Source: JANWKQ01 sp964624635
GTDB taxonomy: Bacteria; Bacteroidota; Bacteroidia; CAIKAF01
NCBI GenBank assembly: GCA_964624635.1
Contig: CAZUXM010000010.1
Location: 3,530 to 67,529 of the forward strand
DNA: 64,000 bases
Direction of reading: 5' to 3'
The notes under the pieces were generated by a model. The model was not told the origin of the DNA and did not search any database. It saw only the letters and a list, made by a program, of their open reading frames with translations. The position numbers and the translations under genes are program-made. This document shows, one piece after another, positions 1-9,082 of this stretch. Positions within the stretch are counted from its first letter, which is position 1. Each line of letters starts with the position of its first letter.

Positions 1-674
1 GTTATGATGTAGTTGTTGCCAAAAAAATTGCTGAATTTACCGGGCTACCATTTATAACTGCACCAAACAAATTTGAAGCATTGGCAGCTCATGATGCCAT
101 GGTTGAAATGAGTGGTGCTTTAAAAAGAGTAGCGGTTTCATTAATGAAAATAGCGAATGATATAAGAATCTTAAGTTCGGGTCCACGTTGTGGTATTGGA
201 GAAATTATTATCCCTGATAATGAGCCGGGATCTTCTATCATGCCGGGTAAAGTAAATCCTACTCAACCCGAAGCCATGACTATGGTAGCTGCTCAGGTAA
301 TGGGAAATGATGTTGCCGTAAATATTGGTGGAGCCACCGGACATTTTGAATTAAATGTATTTAAGCCTGTAATTGCGGCTAACGTTTTACAAAGTGCCAG
401 ATTAATCGGTGATGCTTGCGTAAGTTTTGATGAAAAATGTGCAAAAGGGATTGAACCGAATTTACCAATCATTAAACAACATTTAGAAAACTCTTTAATG
501 CTGGTTACAGCTTTAAATCCTCATGTTGGGTATGACAATGCTGCGAAGATTGCTAAAACAGCCCATAAAGAGGGAAAAACACTTAAACAAACTGCTGTTG
601 ACTTAGGATTGTTAACCGCAGAACAGTTTGACCAATGGGTTAAACCGGAAGAAATGACCGGAAGTTTGAAATAA
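1..674 (+). CDS. fumC: Class II fumarate hydratase, C-terminal part
   Basis: Interconverts fumarate and malate in the TCA cycle, in the cytoplasm. Only the last 223 residues are visible. The frame is open from base 3, so the gene starts before the window. The fumarase/aspartase signature SSIMPGKVNP is present at about visible residues 75-87, followed by the long helical core and the C-terminal domain with NPHVGYDNAAKIAKTA, which is typical of FumC and not of argininosuccinate lyase or aspartase. The stop is TAA and a strong hairpin terminator follows directly, so this is the last gene of its transcript. Identification is firm; the N-terminal half cannot be judged. Confidence 0.96.
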   Translation, partial: YDVVVAKKIAEFTGLPFITAPNKFEALAAHDAMVEMSGALKRVAVSLMKIANDIRILSSGPRCGIGEIIIPDNEPGSSIMPGKVNPTQPEAMTMVAAQVMGNDVAVNIGGATGHFELNVFKPVIAANVLQSARLIGDACVSFDEKCAKGIEPNLPIIKQHLENSLMLVTALNPHVGYDNAAKIAKTAHKEGKTLKQTAVDLGLLTAEQFDQWVKPEEMTGSLK

Positions 675-681
675 TGCATAT

Positions 682-711
682 AAAAAAAGCCCCGAAATGG
701 GGCTTTTTTAT
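682..711 (+). terminator. Rho-independent terminator after fumC
   Basis: GCCCC (689-693) pairs with GGGGC (699-703) around a GAAAT loop, with an A-run before and TTTTTTT after. It sits 15 bp past the fumC stop. The A/T runs on both sides could let it also act on the opposite strand, for the gene ending at 738. Confidence 0.9.
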
Positions 712-737
712 TGTATATATGTGTTGGTAAAAAGGGT

Positions 738-1229
738 CTATTTAAAGTAAGTATTATAGCATATCTCTGCCTTATCATGATCTCTAAAATATATTCTTCC
801 TACTGATGATCTTTCGATGGTTGCAGGAACATTCGGAGCAGGATATGTAGTGGTTGAAATGGATGTAATGTCTTTTGATGTATATAAATAAATAACATCC
901 AGTTGACCGGGAGTAAAGGTTGATTTTAAATCAGATACACCTAACGAACAACTACTTTTATCTAATTCATCCAACTTACATTCTATCATCTCAATTTTTA
1001 CAGGAGTCCCATTATCAAACTCTACTGTAGTATACCAAAGATTTTGATTCTTAATCTCTAAATAACAACGTTCGTAATGGCTATTTTTATTTACCGTAAA
1101 ACTACATACCTCATTCCCGGGAATCTTAATTTTTTGTTTTCCAAAATCAAGTTCTGTTTGAGCTATAAGAACCGGGCTGCCTAATATGAATATCAATATT
1201 GGCAGTAATGATTTTCTAATTGAGTTCAT
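738..1229 (-). CDS. Small exported protein of unknown function
   Basis: I do not recognise a family for this 163-residue protein. It starts with a Sec signal peptide (basic MNSIRKS, hydrophobic LLPILIFILGSPVLIA, probable cleavage after IAQ near residue 24). The mature part is polar and predicted beta-rich, with several cysteines (in EVCSF, ERCYLE, IECKLDE, SSCSLG, EICYN) that could form disulfides outside the cytoplasm. It converges on fumC and shares the intergenic terminator. It is probably monocistronic, because the next minus-strand gene upstream ends 85 bp away. The signal peptide supports a real gene; function is unknown. Confidence 0.7.
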   Translation of the reverse strand: MNSIRKSLLPILIFILGSPVLIAQTELDFGKQKIKIPGNEVCSFTVNKNSHYERCYLEIKNQNLWYTTVEFDNGTPVKIEMIECKLDELDKSSCSLGVSDLKSTFTPGQLDVIYLYTSKDITSISTTTYPAPNVPATIERSSVGRIYFRDHDKAEICYNTYFK

Positions 1230-1314
1230 ATTACCAATTTACAAAAATGTTTTTGAGAGTTGGCTATGTTCAATCATATTTTAATACTAACAATGTTTGT
1301 TAAAAACTCTGGAA

Positions 1315-2646
1315 TCACACTTCCATCCTGATTCTCCATTCAGTAGGATAATAATTATTGATTCGGTTGCCTAAATATTTAGCTAGCCCTAGTATAGAAG
1401 AATCATATCGAATAATATGCCATCCATGTTGATTAGATGATAATTTAATATCTTTTTTAGCCAGATATTCCAAAGCTGTTTGTTGGTCTACTTCTATTTC
1501 AGGATAGTAATTATTATAATAGATACTCATCGATAAGGCATGATCTGGAATAAGGTCTTTTCCCTTTATTGAACCAATATTTAAATACCCCCCTAACACT
1601 TTTGTAATGGAAGTAATTTTCTTCCATTCATCTGATAATTGTTTATGTACCCCAAAAACATTTTCATTAAGTTGTAAAAACTCAAATTTTTCCTCATGGG
1701 TTACCATCGGAGACACCCTTTCTTTAAAACTAGTATTACTCCAATTAATTTTTGCTTTTTTGATGACATGTTCACTATCAATAGTATCCGTTTTACGCAA
1801 TACACAACAATAAAACCCTTCTCCTTTACTGAGGTGAGGATAAAATGCATAACCGCCCCCATCAGTATTTCTAACTGAAGAAAACACGGAAGCATCTACA
1901 GAGATGAGTTCTACCGGGAACTCCTCTAACATCCATTCTAAATTCTCATCATTCTCTGCAGGATTAAACGTACAGGTGGAATATATACAATAGCCTCCTA
2001 CATTTAATGCAGGTAAAATATCAGCAATGATTTTTTTTTGACGTTTTGAACATAGATTGCAATTTGCTTCACTCCATTCATCAATGGCATCTTTATCTTT
2101 TCTGAATAAGCCCTCTCCACTACAAGGGGCATCAATTACTATACAATCAAAAAACTCATCAAGTCCACCCAATACATGCACATCCGTATTAGTTACCCAT
2201 GTATTTGCATAACCCCATTTAATGATATTTTCCAATAAAATTTGTGCTCTTGAGCGAATCACCTCATTGCTCACTAAAAGTCCTTCTCTATTTAACCAGG
2301 ACGCAATTAAAGTAGATTTACCTCCGGGAGCTGCACAAAGATCCAATACTCTGATGTTTTTATTTGAAAATAAGTTTTCAAGAATATAATGAATAAACAT
2401 GGAGCTTGACTCTTGTACATAATATGCTCCTGTGTGAAAATACGGGTCAAGTGTAAAAACAGGGCGTTTATTTAAATAGTACGCATTATTACACCATGGA
2501 ATTTCATCATTACCTAATTTTACATTCTTTCCTTTTAGCGGGTGTTTTCTGATTGAGGTAACAGCCGGATTATTTAATGCATCGATAAATGCATCTGCAT
2601 CGGAGAATTGAGTTTTGATTCTTTGAATGAATAAATCCGGAAACAT
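1315..2646 (-). CDS. RsmF/NOL1-NOP2-sun family RNA cytosine-C5 methyltransferase
   Basis: SAM-dependent m5C methyltransferase, probably acting on rRNA (16S C1407 in the E. coli RsmF family). The SAM site LDLCAAPGGK is at residues 101-110, motif IV DAPCSGEG carries Cys175 and motif VI STCTF carries Cys225. These are the paired cysteines of this family. The C-terminal part (about 300-443) resembles the PUA/RNA-binding extension of YebU-type enzymes. I start it at ATG 2646, one base after the rlmB stop. A longer frame from 2685 would overlap rlmB by 38 bp and adds a poor N-terminus. It is co-transcribed with rlmB. The exact target base is inferred from family membership only. Confidence 0.88.
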   Translation of the reverse strand: MFPDLFIQRIKTQFSDADAFIDALNNPAVTSIRKHPLKGKNVKLGNDEIPWCNNAYYLNKRPVFTLDPYFHTGAYYVQESSSMFIHYILENLFSNKNIRVLDLCAAPGGKSTLIASWLNREGLLVSNEVIRSRAQILLENIIKWGYANTWVTNTDVHVLGGLDEFFDCIVIDAPCSGEGLFRKDKDAIDEWSEANCNLCSKRQKKIIADILPALNVGGYCIYSTCTFNPAENDENLEWMLEEFPVELISVDASVFSSVRNTDGGGYAFYPHLSKGEGFYCCVLRKTDTIDSEHVIKKAKINWSNTSFKERVSPMVTHEEKFEFLQLNENVFGVHKQLSDEWKKITSITKVLGGYLNIGSIKGKDLIPDHALSMSIYYNNYYPEIEVDQQTALEYLAKKDIKLSSNQHGWHIIRYDSSILGLAKYLGNRINNYYPTEWRIRMEV

Positions 2647-2647
2647 A

Positions 2648-3412
2648 TTAATTGTTTCTTTGACGAACAGCTTCAAATAATGCAATACCGGTTGCTACAG
2701 AAACATTTAAACTTTCTACAGGTCCCGACATAGGTATTTTACACGTAGCATCACATAACTTTAAATATTCCGGTGAAATACCATCTTCCTCACTTCCCAT
2801 AACAATGGTAGTAGGTTTTGTTAGCTCTGCAGTATATAAAAGTTGTTTGGTTTTTTCGGTAATACCTACTACTTGTATCCCTGACTCTTTTAAAAATTTG
2901 ATAGTATCTTTTAAGTTATATGACCTGCATATAGGAATTTGATGAATGGCTCCTGCAGATGATTTAATCGCATCTTCATTAAGTTGTGCTGCTCCACGCG
3001 AAGGTACTATTACTGCATCGGCTCCGGCACAAACAGCACTCCTGCATATGGCACCTACATTACGTACATCCGTAATACGATCAAGAATGACCAATAAAGG
3101 AGTTTTGCCTTCTTCAAATAGTTTAGGAACTATATTTTCGATATTCTGATATTCAACCAATCCTAAAAAAGCAATAATACCCTGATGAGGTTTCATGGTT
3201 ATCTTATTTAACTTCTCAACAGGCACATCCTGCATAGGAATGTTTCGGTCTTTACAGATTTTAAAAATTTCACCTGTAAATTCATTTTTTAACCCTTTTT
3301 TGATGAGAATCTTCTCTATTTCTTTACCACTATGTAATGCTTCTAATACCGGATGCATACCATACGTGAATGGCATGGTGCTTTTAGGTGGATAAAATTT
3401 CTTTTCTTGCAT
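2648..3412 (-). CDS. rlmB: 23S rRNA (guanosine-2'-O-)-methyltransferase, TrmH/SPOUT family
   Basis: SPOUT-class methyltransferase expected to 2'-O-methylate G2251 of 23S rRNA. The N-terminal substrate-binding domain (about 14-90, beginning YGMHPVLEAL) precedes the knotted catalytic domain. The SPOUT motifs are DRITDVRNVGAICRSA (111-126), MGSEEDGIS (205-213) and ESLNVSVAT (233-241). Length (254) is normal for RlmB. It is the first gene of a two-gene minus-strand operon with the RsmF-like gene and is divergent from another RNA methyltransferase at 3488, so three RNA modification genes are clustered. The assignment to RlmB rather than another TrmH subfamily is likely but not certain. Confidence 0.9.
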   Translation of the reverse strand: MQEKKFYPPKSTMPFTYGMHPVLEALHSGKEIEKILIKKGLKNEFTGEIFKICKDRNIPMQDVPVEKLNKITMKPHQGIIAFLGLVEYQNIENIVPKLFEEGKTPLLVILDRITDVRNVGAICRSAVCAGADAVIVPSRGAAQLNEDAIKSSAGAIHQIPICRSYNLKDTIKFLKESGIQVVGITEKTKQLLYTAELTKPTTIVMGSEEDGISPEYLKLCDATCKIPMSGPVESLNVSVATGIALFEAVRQRNN

Positions 3413-3475
3413 GTGTACAAAAGTACAAATTATACCAATGGTTTTGTTTACTTATTAAAGTTAGAAATTACTCAT

Positions 3476-3483
3476 TACCTTTG
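3476..3483 (+). promoter_or_regulatory. Bacteroidota -7 element (TACCTTTG)
   Basis: TACCTTTG matches the Bacteroidota -7 consensus TAnnTTTG and ends 4 bp before the ATG at 3488. Transcription would therefore start at or very near the start codon, giving a leaderless or almost leaderless mRNA. No clear -33 TTG at the usual spacing was found, so support is partial. Confidence 0.5.
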
Positions 3484-3487
3484 TCTA

Positions 3488-4684
3488 ATGAAAACTTATC
3501 ACGTTCCCTTAATTATACAGGCTATACAGTGGATCTTTGTAAAGAAGAAAACTCCCGGAAAAGCATTGGAACTTTTATACAAAACCTACGAAGTAAACGG
3601 ATTTGATAAAAAAATTGTAAGTGAAAATGTATACGAAATTATTAGATGGTGGAGATTACTGGTTGAGTCAAATAATAACAACCCCAGTATGCAGGATGAA
3701 AACATTGCCCGTATTATTGGAATCAATCTGATAAAAAAAGGGAATAATCTTCCTCCACATCCGTGGTTAAAAAAGCTCAATATAAATACCATTCAAAAAA
3801 AGCTGGAAGAAAAAATAAATATTGATGTTTGTAAACATTCATTGCCTGATTGGATAGAAGAAAAAGGCAAAGAAGAATTAGGGAATCAATGGGATGAAAT
3901 GATGAATGCTTTAAATTCTTCTTATAAAATTTGTTTAAGAGTAAATACGCTAAAAACTAATTTGGAAGAGGTGGTTTCTGAATTTAAAGAAGAAGAGTTT
4001 GAGATTTCTACTTCTCAATTAAGTGAAGATGGGATAGTACTAAACGAATTTGAGAATATTTTCAGACACCCATTTTTTAAAAATGGGATGGTAGAGATAC
4101 AAGACATGGGGTCGCAACATGTAGCCTTTTTTACCGGGGTTAAGCCGGGTTTACGAGTAATAGATGCTTGTGCTGGGGCAGGGGGTAAAACCTTACATAT
4201 GGCGGCCAGAATGAAAAACAAAGGGAAAATTATTGCTCTGGATATTCATCCATATAAATTGGATGAATTAAAAACACGTTGTAAAAGAGCCGGGGTTGAA
4301 AATGTAGAACCCAAACACATTGAAAACAATAAAGTAATTAAACGATTAAAAGAATCTGCGGATCTTGTACTTATTGACGCACCATGCAGCGGATTAGGTG
4401 TGTTAAAACGTAATCCTGACATTAAATGGAAATTACATCAAGACGAGTTGGAGGAAATATTAGAAATACAGAAAGACCTCCTGCACAAATATTCTACCAT
4501 GGTAAAAAAAGGGGGTAAACTGGTGTATGTTACCTGTAGTATTTTCCCCAGCGAAAATGAATGGAGAATAAAAGAGTTTATTGAATCTCACCCGGATTTT
4601 GAACTGGAAGAAGAAAAAAATATTTCACCTGCTATTCCCGAAAGTGATGGTTTTTATATGGCAAGGTTGGTAAAGAAGAATTAA
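3488..4684 (+). CDS. RsmB-like 16S rRNA cytosine-C5 methyltransferase
   Basis: SAM-dependent m5C methyltransferase of the Fmu/RsmB type. The start at ATG 3488 is chosen because the sequence upstream to 3353 is antisense to rlmB and a -7 promoter element lies immediately before 3488; the product is then 398 aa. The N-terminal helical region (about 1-170) precedes the Rossmann domain. The SAM loop DACAGAGGK is at 226-234, DAPCSGLG carries Cys300 and VTCSIFPSEN carries Cys350. The C-terminus SDGFYMARLVKK is the usual family ending. It converges with the MORN gene, the stop codons overlapping by 4 bp. The NusB-like N-terminal part is shorter than in E. coli RsmB. Confidence 0.88.
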   Translation: MKTYHVPLIIQAIQWIFVKKKTPGKALELLYKTYEVNGFDKKIVSENVYEIIRWWRLLVESNNNNPSMQDENIARIIGINLIKKGNNLPPHPWLKKLNINTIQKKLEEKINIDVCKHSLPDWIEEKGKEELGNQWDEMMNALNSSYKICLRVNTLKTNLEEVVSEFKEEEFEISTSQLSEDGIVLNEFENIFRHPFFKNGMVEIQDMGSQHVAFFTGVKPGLRVIDACAGAGGKTLHMAARMKNKGKIIALDIHPYKLDELKTRCKRAGVENVEPKHIENNKVIKRLKESADLVLIDAPCSGLGVLKRNPDIKWKLHQDELEEILEIQKDLLHKYSTMVKKGGKLVYVTCSIFPSENEWRIKEFIESHPDFELEEEKNISPAIPESDGFYMARLVKKN

Positions 4685-5733
4685 TTATTGACATTACGTA
4701 CTGTAGTAGGAGTAATTTTTTTCTTATATTTTTTCTTTTTACCACTAGGATAAGTGATTATCCCTTCAACAAATTCATCATTGAGAAATGTACCTGTTTC
4801 CGTTGTTCCGTCTGGGAAAACATAAACCCCTTCTCCCTCTCTTCTCCCTTCGTAAAAATTTCCTTTGTAAATATCACCATTGCTAAAACGAAGTTCACCG
4901 TAACCGTGGCGTTTATTATTTAGATAATTACAATCGCAAATAGCACCATCGCTGCTAGTATATTTACCTTTGCCATTTCTTTTATCACTCACCCAGTTAC
5001 CTTCATAAATATCTTTGGTATCACTCCAAAAATAAATCCCGTAACCATTATAATTTCCATTAAGAAAGGCTCCTATATAATACGACCCATCTACATAGGT
5101 GAATGTTCCCTGACCCGTTTTTTGTCCATTGGCCCAGTCTCCTTCATACTTATTACCATCTGAAAAATAAAAGACACCTTTACCATGCTCCTTATTGTCA
5201 ATATAATCTCCAATATATTTATTACCGGTTTTAAAAATGTAAGTACCCTTTCCCGTTCTTTTTCCATCAATCCAATCTCCTTCATAAGTATCGCCTACTG
5301 CCCAGGTGTACTTTCCAAAACCATGCATCTCATTTCTTTTAAAATCTCCTTCATATACGTCCCCATTAGCTAAACCATCAAACATTCCGGCTTTCATATC
5401 TCCTTGATATACCTCTCCTGTTATAAACTTAAATATACCCCTGCCTGAAGGTTCATTATTGATAAATAATCCGGTGTATACGTTTCCATTTTTCCAGGTA
5501 TAAGTTCCCTGACCATTTCTTTGATTATTTTTCCATTCACCCTCATATACTGACCCATTGGCGTCAGTAATTTTACCATAACCATCACACATTTTATTTT
5601 TAAAATCCCCAGAATAAACGGTCCCATCGGAGTATTTATAAGTACCCTTGCCGTTGTTGCAATTTCCCAAAATGCACTGAGAATAAGCAACTTGTGATAA
5701 AACTAAGAGAATAGATAGGGTAAAGTACCTCAT
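4681..5733 (-). CDS. Exported MORN-repeat protein
   Basis: A 350-residue protein with a Sec signal peptide (MRYFTLSILLVLSQVAYSQ) followed by roughly 13-14 MORN units of about 23 residues, from residue 27 to near the end, with the pattern Y-x-G-x-(W/F)-x(5)-G-x-G-x(4-5)-G. The ATG at 5733 is chosen because it begins the signal peptide; the upstream in-frame ATG at 5784 adds a non-signal-like stretch. MORN repeats form an extended beta-hairpin scaffold; the bacterial exported versions have no defined role. It lies between convergent RsmB-like and upstream folA and appears monocistronic. Repeat identity is certain, function unknown. Confidence 0.85.
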   Translation of the reverse strand: MRYFTLSILLVLSQVAYSQCILGNCNNGKGTYKYSDGTVYSGDFKNKMCDGYGKITDANGSVYEGEWKNNQRNGQGTYTWKNGNVYTGLFINNEPSGRGIFKFITGEVYQGDMKAGMFDGLANGDVYEGDFKRNEMHGFGKYTWAVGDTYEGDWIDGKRTGKGTYIFKTGNKYIGDYIDNKEHGKGVFYFSDGNKYEGDWANGQKTGQGTFTYVDGSYYIGAFLNGNYNGYGIYFWSDTKDIYEGNWVSDKRNGKGKYTSSDGAICDCNYLNNKRHGYGELRFSNGDIYKGNFYEGRREGEGVYVFPDGTTETGTFLNDEFVEGIITYPSGKKKKYKKKITPTTVRNVNN

Positions 5734-5825
5734 GTAAATACAATCGTTATATGCAATAATACACAGAAAACGTGCCGTAAACAAAGTTGTTGTTTAATTA
5801 AATATGGTATTTAGCAAGTAAAAGG

Positions 5826-6317
5826 TTAGGAAATTCTTTCGAATCGTTGAAAAGTATAATTATATGCATGTTTTTCATCTGTAAGATGTGCTTCTTCCCA
5901 AACTAGTTTCCAATGGTTCCAGTTAACTTCCGGGAAATACACATCTGCCTCCATAATAACATCAACACGGGTTAAAACTAAAATATGAGCCAAAGGAAGT
6001 GCTTCTTTATACATTTGGGCTCCTCCCACTATACAAATCTCTTCTGAGTCTTTAAAATGCTCCAATGCAGCTTCTAGTGTGTTAAAAACTACAATATTTT
6101 CTACTTGAATAGTATTATCTCTGGTAATAACCACATTTACTCTTCCGGGTAAAGCCCTTCTTCCAATGGATTCGAACGTTTTGCGCCCCATGATGATTAT
6201 TTTACCTAATGTATAGGCCTTAAAAAATTTCAAATCATTGGATAAATGCCAAAGTAACTGGTTGTTTTTACCAATGGCAAAATTTTCGGCGACTGCGGCT
6301 ACCAAACTAATTTTCAT
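5826..6317 (-). CDS. folA: Dihydrofolate reductase
   Basis: NADPH-dependent reduction of dihydrofolate to tetrahydrofolate. Family marks visible in the 163 residues: N-terminal ISLVAAVAENFAIGKNN, LLWHLSNDLKFFKAYT (substrate loop with the acidic Asp), IIIMGRKTFESIG (NADPH binding), and ICIVGGAQMYKEAL. It is the second gene of a thyA-folA operon with an 8-bp gap, the classical pairing in which ThyA makes dihydrofolate and FolA recycles it. The length is normal and nothing is missing. Confidence 0.97.
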   Translation of the reverse strand: MKISLVAAVAENFAIGKNNQLLWHLSNDLKFFKAYTLGKIIIMGRKTFESIGRRALPGRVNVVITRDNTIQVENIVVFNTLEAALEHFKDSEEICIVGGAQMYKEALPLAHILVLTRVDVIMEADVYFPEVNWNHWKLVWEEAHLTDEKHAYNYTFQRFERIS

Positions 6318-6325
6318 ATCAAATA

Positions 6326-7207
6326 TTATACGGCTACCTCAGCTTTAATATGAGGATGTGGATCATAATTAAGTAACGTAAAATCGTTGTAAGTAAAATC
6401 AAAAATGTTTTTTACAGCCGGATTCATCTGCATAGTAGGCAAAGTTCTGTAGTCTCTGCTTAATTGCAAATGAGCTTGATCAATATGATTTGAATATAAA
6501 TGGGAATCACCTAACGTATGTACAAAATCTCCGGGTTGTAAATCACAAACTTGAGCAATCATCATGGTAAATAATGCATATGAGGCAATATTAAAAGGGA
6601 CTCCTAAAAACACATCCGCACTACGTTGATATAATTGGCATGATAGTTTTCCATCGGCTACATAAAATTGAAAAAATGCATGACATGGAGGTAGTGCCAT
6701 TTGATCAATCTGGCCCACATTCCAAGCACTAACGATCATCCTGCGGGAATCCGGATTTTTTTTGATGGTATCAATCAACTGTGTAATCTGATCAATATGT
6801 TTTCCATCAGGGGTTGGCCAATTTCTCCATTGATAACCATATACCGGACCTAAATCCCCGAATTTTTTTGCAAACGCTGAATCATTAGCTACCTTATCCG
6901 AAAATTCCTGAATCGTTTCTCCTTTAAACTCTTCGCTTTTTTTATATTTTGCATAAGGCCAATCATCCCAAATACGAACACCATTTTGGGCTAAATATTC
7001 AATATTTGTTTCACCTTTTAAAAACCAAAGTAATTCATGAACAATAGATTTTAAGTGAAGTTTTTTGGTAGTTACCAATGGAAATCCTTTAGATAAATCA
7101 AACCTCATTTGATGTCCGAATACGCTAATTGTTCCCGTTCCGGTTCTATCTTCTTTTTTTACTCCTTCATCAAGGATTCTTTGCATCAACTGATGGTATT
7201 GCTCCAT
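6326..7207 (-). CDS. thyA: Thymidylate synthase
   Basis: Converts dUMP and methylene-tetrahydrofolate to dTMP and dihydrofolate. In the 293-residue protein the catalytic Cys175 lies in LPPCHAFFQFYV, the phosphate-binding PDSRRM is at 152-157, and QRSADVFLGVPFNIASYA and the C-terminal PHPHIKAEVAV are all conserved. It carries an insertion of about 30 residues (about 85-117, rich in K and E) relative to the short E. coli enzyme; comparable insertions occur in other ThyA proteins. A good Bacteroidota promoter lies just upstream and folA follows 8 bp downstream. Confidence 0.97.
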   Translation of the reverse strand: MEQYHQLMQRILDEGVKKEDRTGTGTISVFGHQMRFDLSKGFPLVTTKKLHLKSIVHELLWFLKGETNIEYLAQNGVRIWDDWPYAKYKKSEEFKGETIQEFSDKVANDSAFAKKFGDLGPVYGYQWRNWPTPDGKHIDQITQLIDTIKKNPDSRRMIVSAWNVGQIDQMALPPCHAFFQFYVADGKLSCQLYQRSADVFLGVPFNIASYALFTMMIAQVCDLQPGDFVHTLGDSHLYSNHIDQAHLQLSRDYRTLPTMQMNPAVKNIFDFTYNDFTLLNYDPHPHIKAEVAV

Positions 7208-7228
7208 AACCTAAATAAAATGATGATA

Positions 7229-7261
7229 CAAATTTAATGGAGAATCATCTGAAGTAAACAA
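7229..7261 (-). promoter_or_regulatory. Promoter for thyA-folA
   Basis: On the minus strand, TTG (complement of 7259-7261), a 22-bp spacer, then TAAATTTG (complement of 7229-7236), matching the -33/-7 elements recognised by the Bacteroidota primary sigma factor. The -7 element is about 21 bp before the thyA ATG. Confidence 0.6.
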
Positions 7262-7285
7262 TAAGTTTTGATGTGTTTTAAACAG

Positions 7286-8911
7286 TTACCTGATTAAATT
7301 TAACTGACCTCGGTAAACGCTTTTGCTCCCATTCAAATCTTCGAATTCAAACAGGTATACATACACCCCAGTTGGCATGTCGTTTCCAGTAGTATTTTTA
7401 CCATTCCAACCTTGGGTGACATCATTCCATGAATGAATTTCTTTCCCCCAACGATCAAAAATGGTGATTTGCGTTCTGAAACTACAATTGGCTTTTATGA
7501 AAAACTCCTGATTAACTTCATCAAGATTAGGGGTAAATGCATTCGGAATAAATACCTGAGATTCGCAACTGTTTACGTGAATAATAATTGAAGCTGTATC
7601 ACTACAATCACCATTGGATGCTGTTAACAGTACAAAATGATTTCCGGGATGAATAAATGTATGTTGGGGATTTTCATCATCAGATGTACCCGTTGTACCA
7701 AATTGCCAAGCATAATTATTGGCTCCTGTTGAGGTATTCGTAAAGTTTACCCATAAAGGAGAGTTCCCTGAAATACTATCGACTGTAAAAGCGGCGATTA
7801 CATTCTCTTCTGTAATATAAAAATATACGGTATCCGATAATGTACCACACGAATTAATTGCATTCACATAATAGGTTCCGGAATTGTTTACAGTAATCGT
7901 TTGATTGGTACTTCCTGTATTCCAAATATAAAATCCGCCAGGTCCGGCGTCTAGCAATACACTTTCTCCTTCACAAAAACTAATATTTTCATCATGGATA
8001 AGTAATTCGGGGGGCGCCATTGGTAAGATATGAAGTGTATCTGTTATACTCCCATTACATGTTTGTACCTCAAGAATCAATGATCCTGAACTTACATCTC
8101 CCGGTCCAACTATATAATAAACATTTAGCTGATTATTAGTTATCCATGTTCCTGACCCTCCATTCCAGACAAGGTCGGTATAAGTTCCGGATACAGATCC
8201 TGTCAATAGAATCGTATCACCAATACAAGCATTTTGATCGACACCTGCATTTACTATTAATGGGATATATGGTGCAGTACATCCATTATTTACATACGTG
8301 GGATTTCCTGTCCAGTCATATACAACTGCAGCACCATCTCTATCTGTAGATGAACCGGCAACTCCAATATTACCATTGATATCGGTTAATAATTGACATG
8401 AATAACTAACTATATCTGAACATCCACCAAAGTCTAAAGTGAGGTTTCTAATTCCACTTCCCGTAGCATTGGCAAAATGACCGGAAGTATTTCCAACACA
8501 TTGGAAAATAATATAAACGGTATCACTTAATCCGGCAAAAGAATTGGCTGCTACACTAAAATTTGTACTGGATACTAAAATTACATCAGCACCTGCAGGT
8601 AAAATTCCGCCAACAGGTTCTAATAGAATTCCGCAAGATGTAATACTTGAATTTAGTTGAGCAACACTGGTAGCAGTTTGAGCATTCTGACAAACACCCA
8701 ACCAGCTATTATTAGGCCAGTTTACCGTTAAAGATCCTGTAGTTAGTGGATTAGGACCTACTTTAAAACGAACCATTTCGTTTTCTCCTTCAGGATTACC
8801 ACAAGCATCCACTAATATGCTTTCAATTTCAAAGCAGGTAGAGGGAGTTTGTGCATAGGTATATGCTCCAAACAAAACTGCAAAGAATAATATGAGGGTT
8901 CGCTTTTTCAC
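7286..8911 (-). CDS. Secreted PKD-domain protein with type B T9SS sorting domain
   Basis: A 541-residue exported protein. Residues 1-20 are a Sec signal peptide (start codon GTG; no better ATG). About 25-215 is a Cys-rich domain of a kind common in Bacteroidota surface proteins. About 220-360 has Ig-like segments (NAGVDQNACIGDTILLTG), and about 370-445 is a PKD domain (PLWVNFTNTST, HTFIHPGNHFVLL). The last 90 residues are a gliding-motility-associated type B sorting domain: IPNAFTPN near the start, FDRWGKEIH, WNG, TGVYVY, ending QLNLIR. It should cross the inner membrane by Sec and the outer membrane by T9SS. Exact role unknown; adhesin or extracellular matrix protein is plausible. Confidence 0.85.
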   Translation of the reverse strand: MKKRTLILFFAVLFGAYTYAQTPSTCFEIESILVDACGNPEGENEMVRFKVGPNPLTTGSLTVNWPNNSWLGVCQNAQTATSVAQLNSSITSCGILLEPVGGILPAGADVILVSSTNFSVAANSFAGLSDTVYIIFQCVGNTSGHFANATGSGIRNLTLDFGGCSDIVSYSCQLLTDINGNIGVAGSSTDRDGAAVVYDWTGNPTYVNNGCTAPYIPLIVNAGVDQNACIGDTILLTGSVSGTYTDLVWNGGSGTWITNNQLNVYYIVGPGDVSSGSLILEVQTCNGSITDTLHILPMAPPELLIHDENISFCEGESVLLDAGPGGFYIWNTGSTNQTITVNNSGTYYVNAINSCGTLSDTVYFYITEENVIAAFTVDSISGNSPLWVNFTNTSTGANNYAWQFGTTGTSDDENPQHTFIHPGNHFVLLTASNGDCSDTASIIIHVNSCESQVFIPNAFTPNLDEVNQEFFIKANCSFRTQITIFDRWGKEIHSWNDVTQGWNGKNTTGNDMPTGVYVYLFEFEDLNGSKSVYRGQLNLIR

Positions 8912-9034
8912 TGATTAATTCCGGGTAGCAAAGTTCGTTGATTTTTTATTGAATTATATCATCAGTAAATAAGTTTAACAACAAGATATTATTAGATATA
9001 AGTAACTGTATAAAAGAATGTTGGGCTGTTTAAA

Positions 9035-9061
9035 ACAAAAAGGCCCCTAAAAAGGGGCCCC
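9035..9061 (-). terminator. Terminator for the 9083-13554 operon
   Basis: On the minus strand GGCCCC, loop TTTTTA, GGGGCC, then TTTTTGTTTT. It lies about 20 bp past the stop codon at 9083 and is one of the few GC-rich stems in this area. Confidence 0.85.
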
Positions 9062-9082
9062 TTATAAAAAATAATTATAGTA

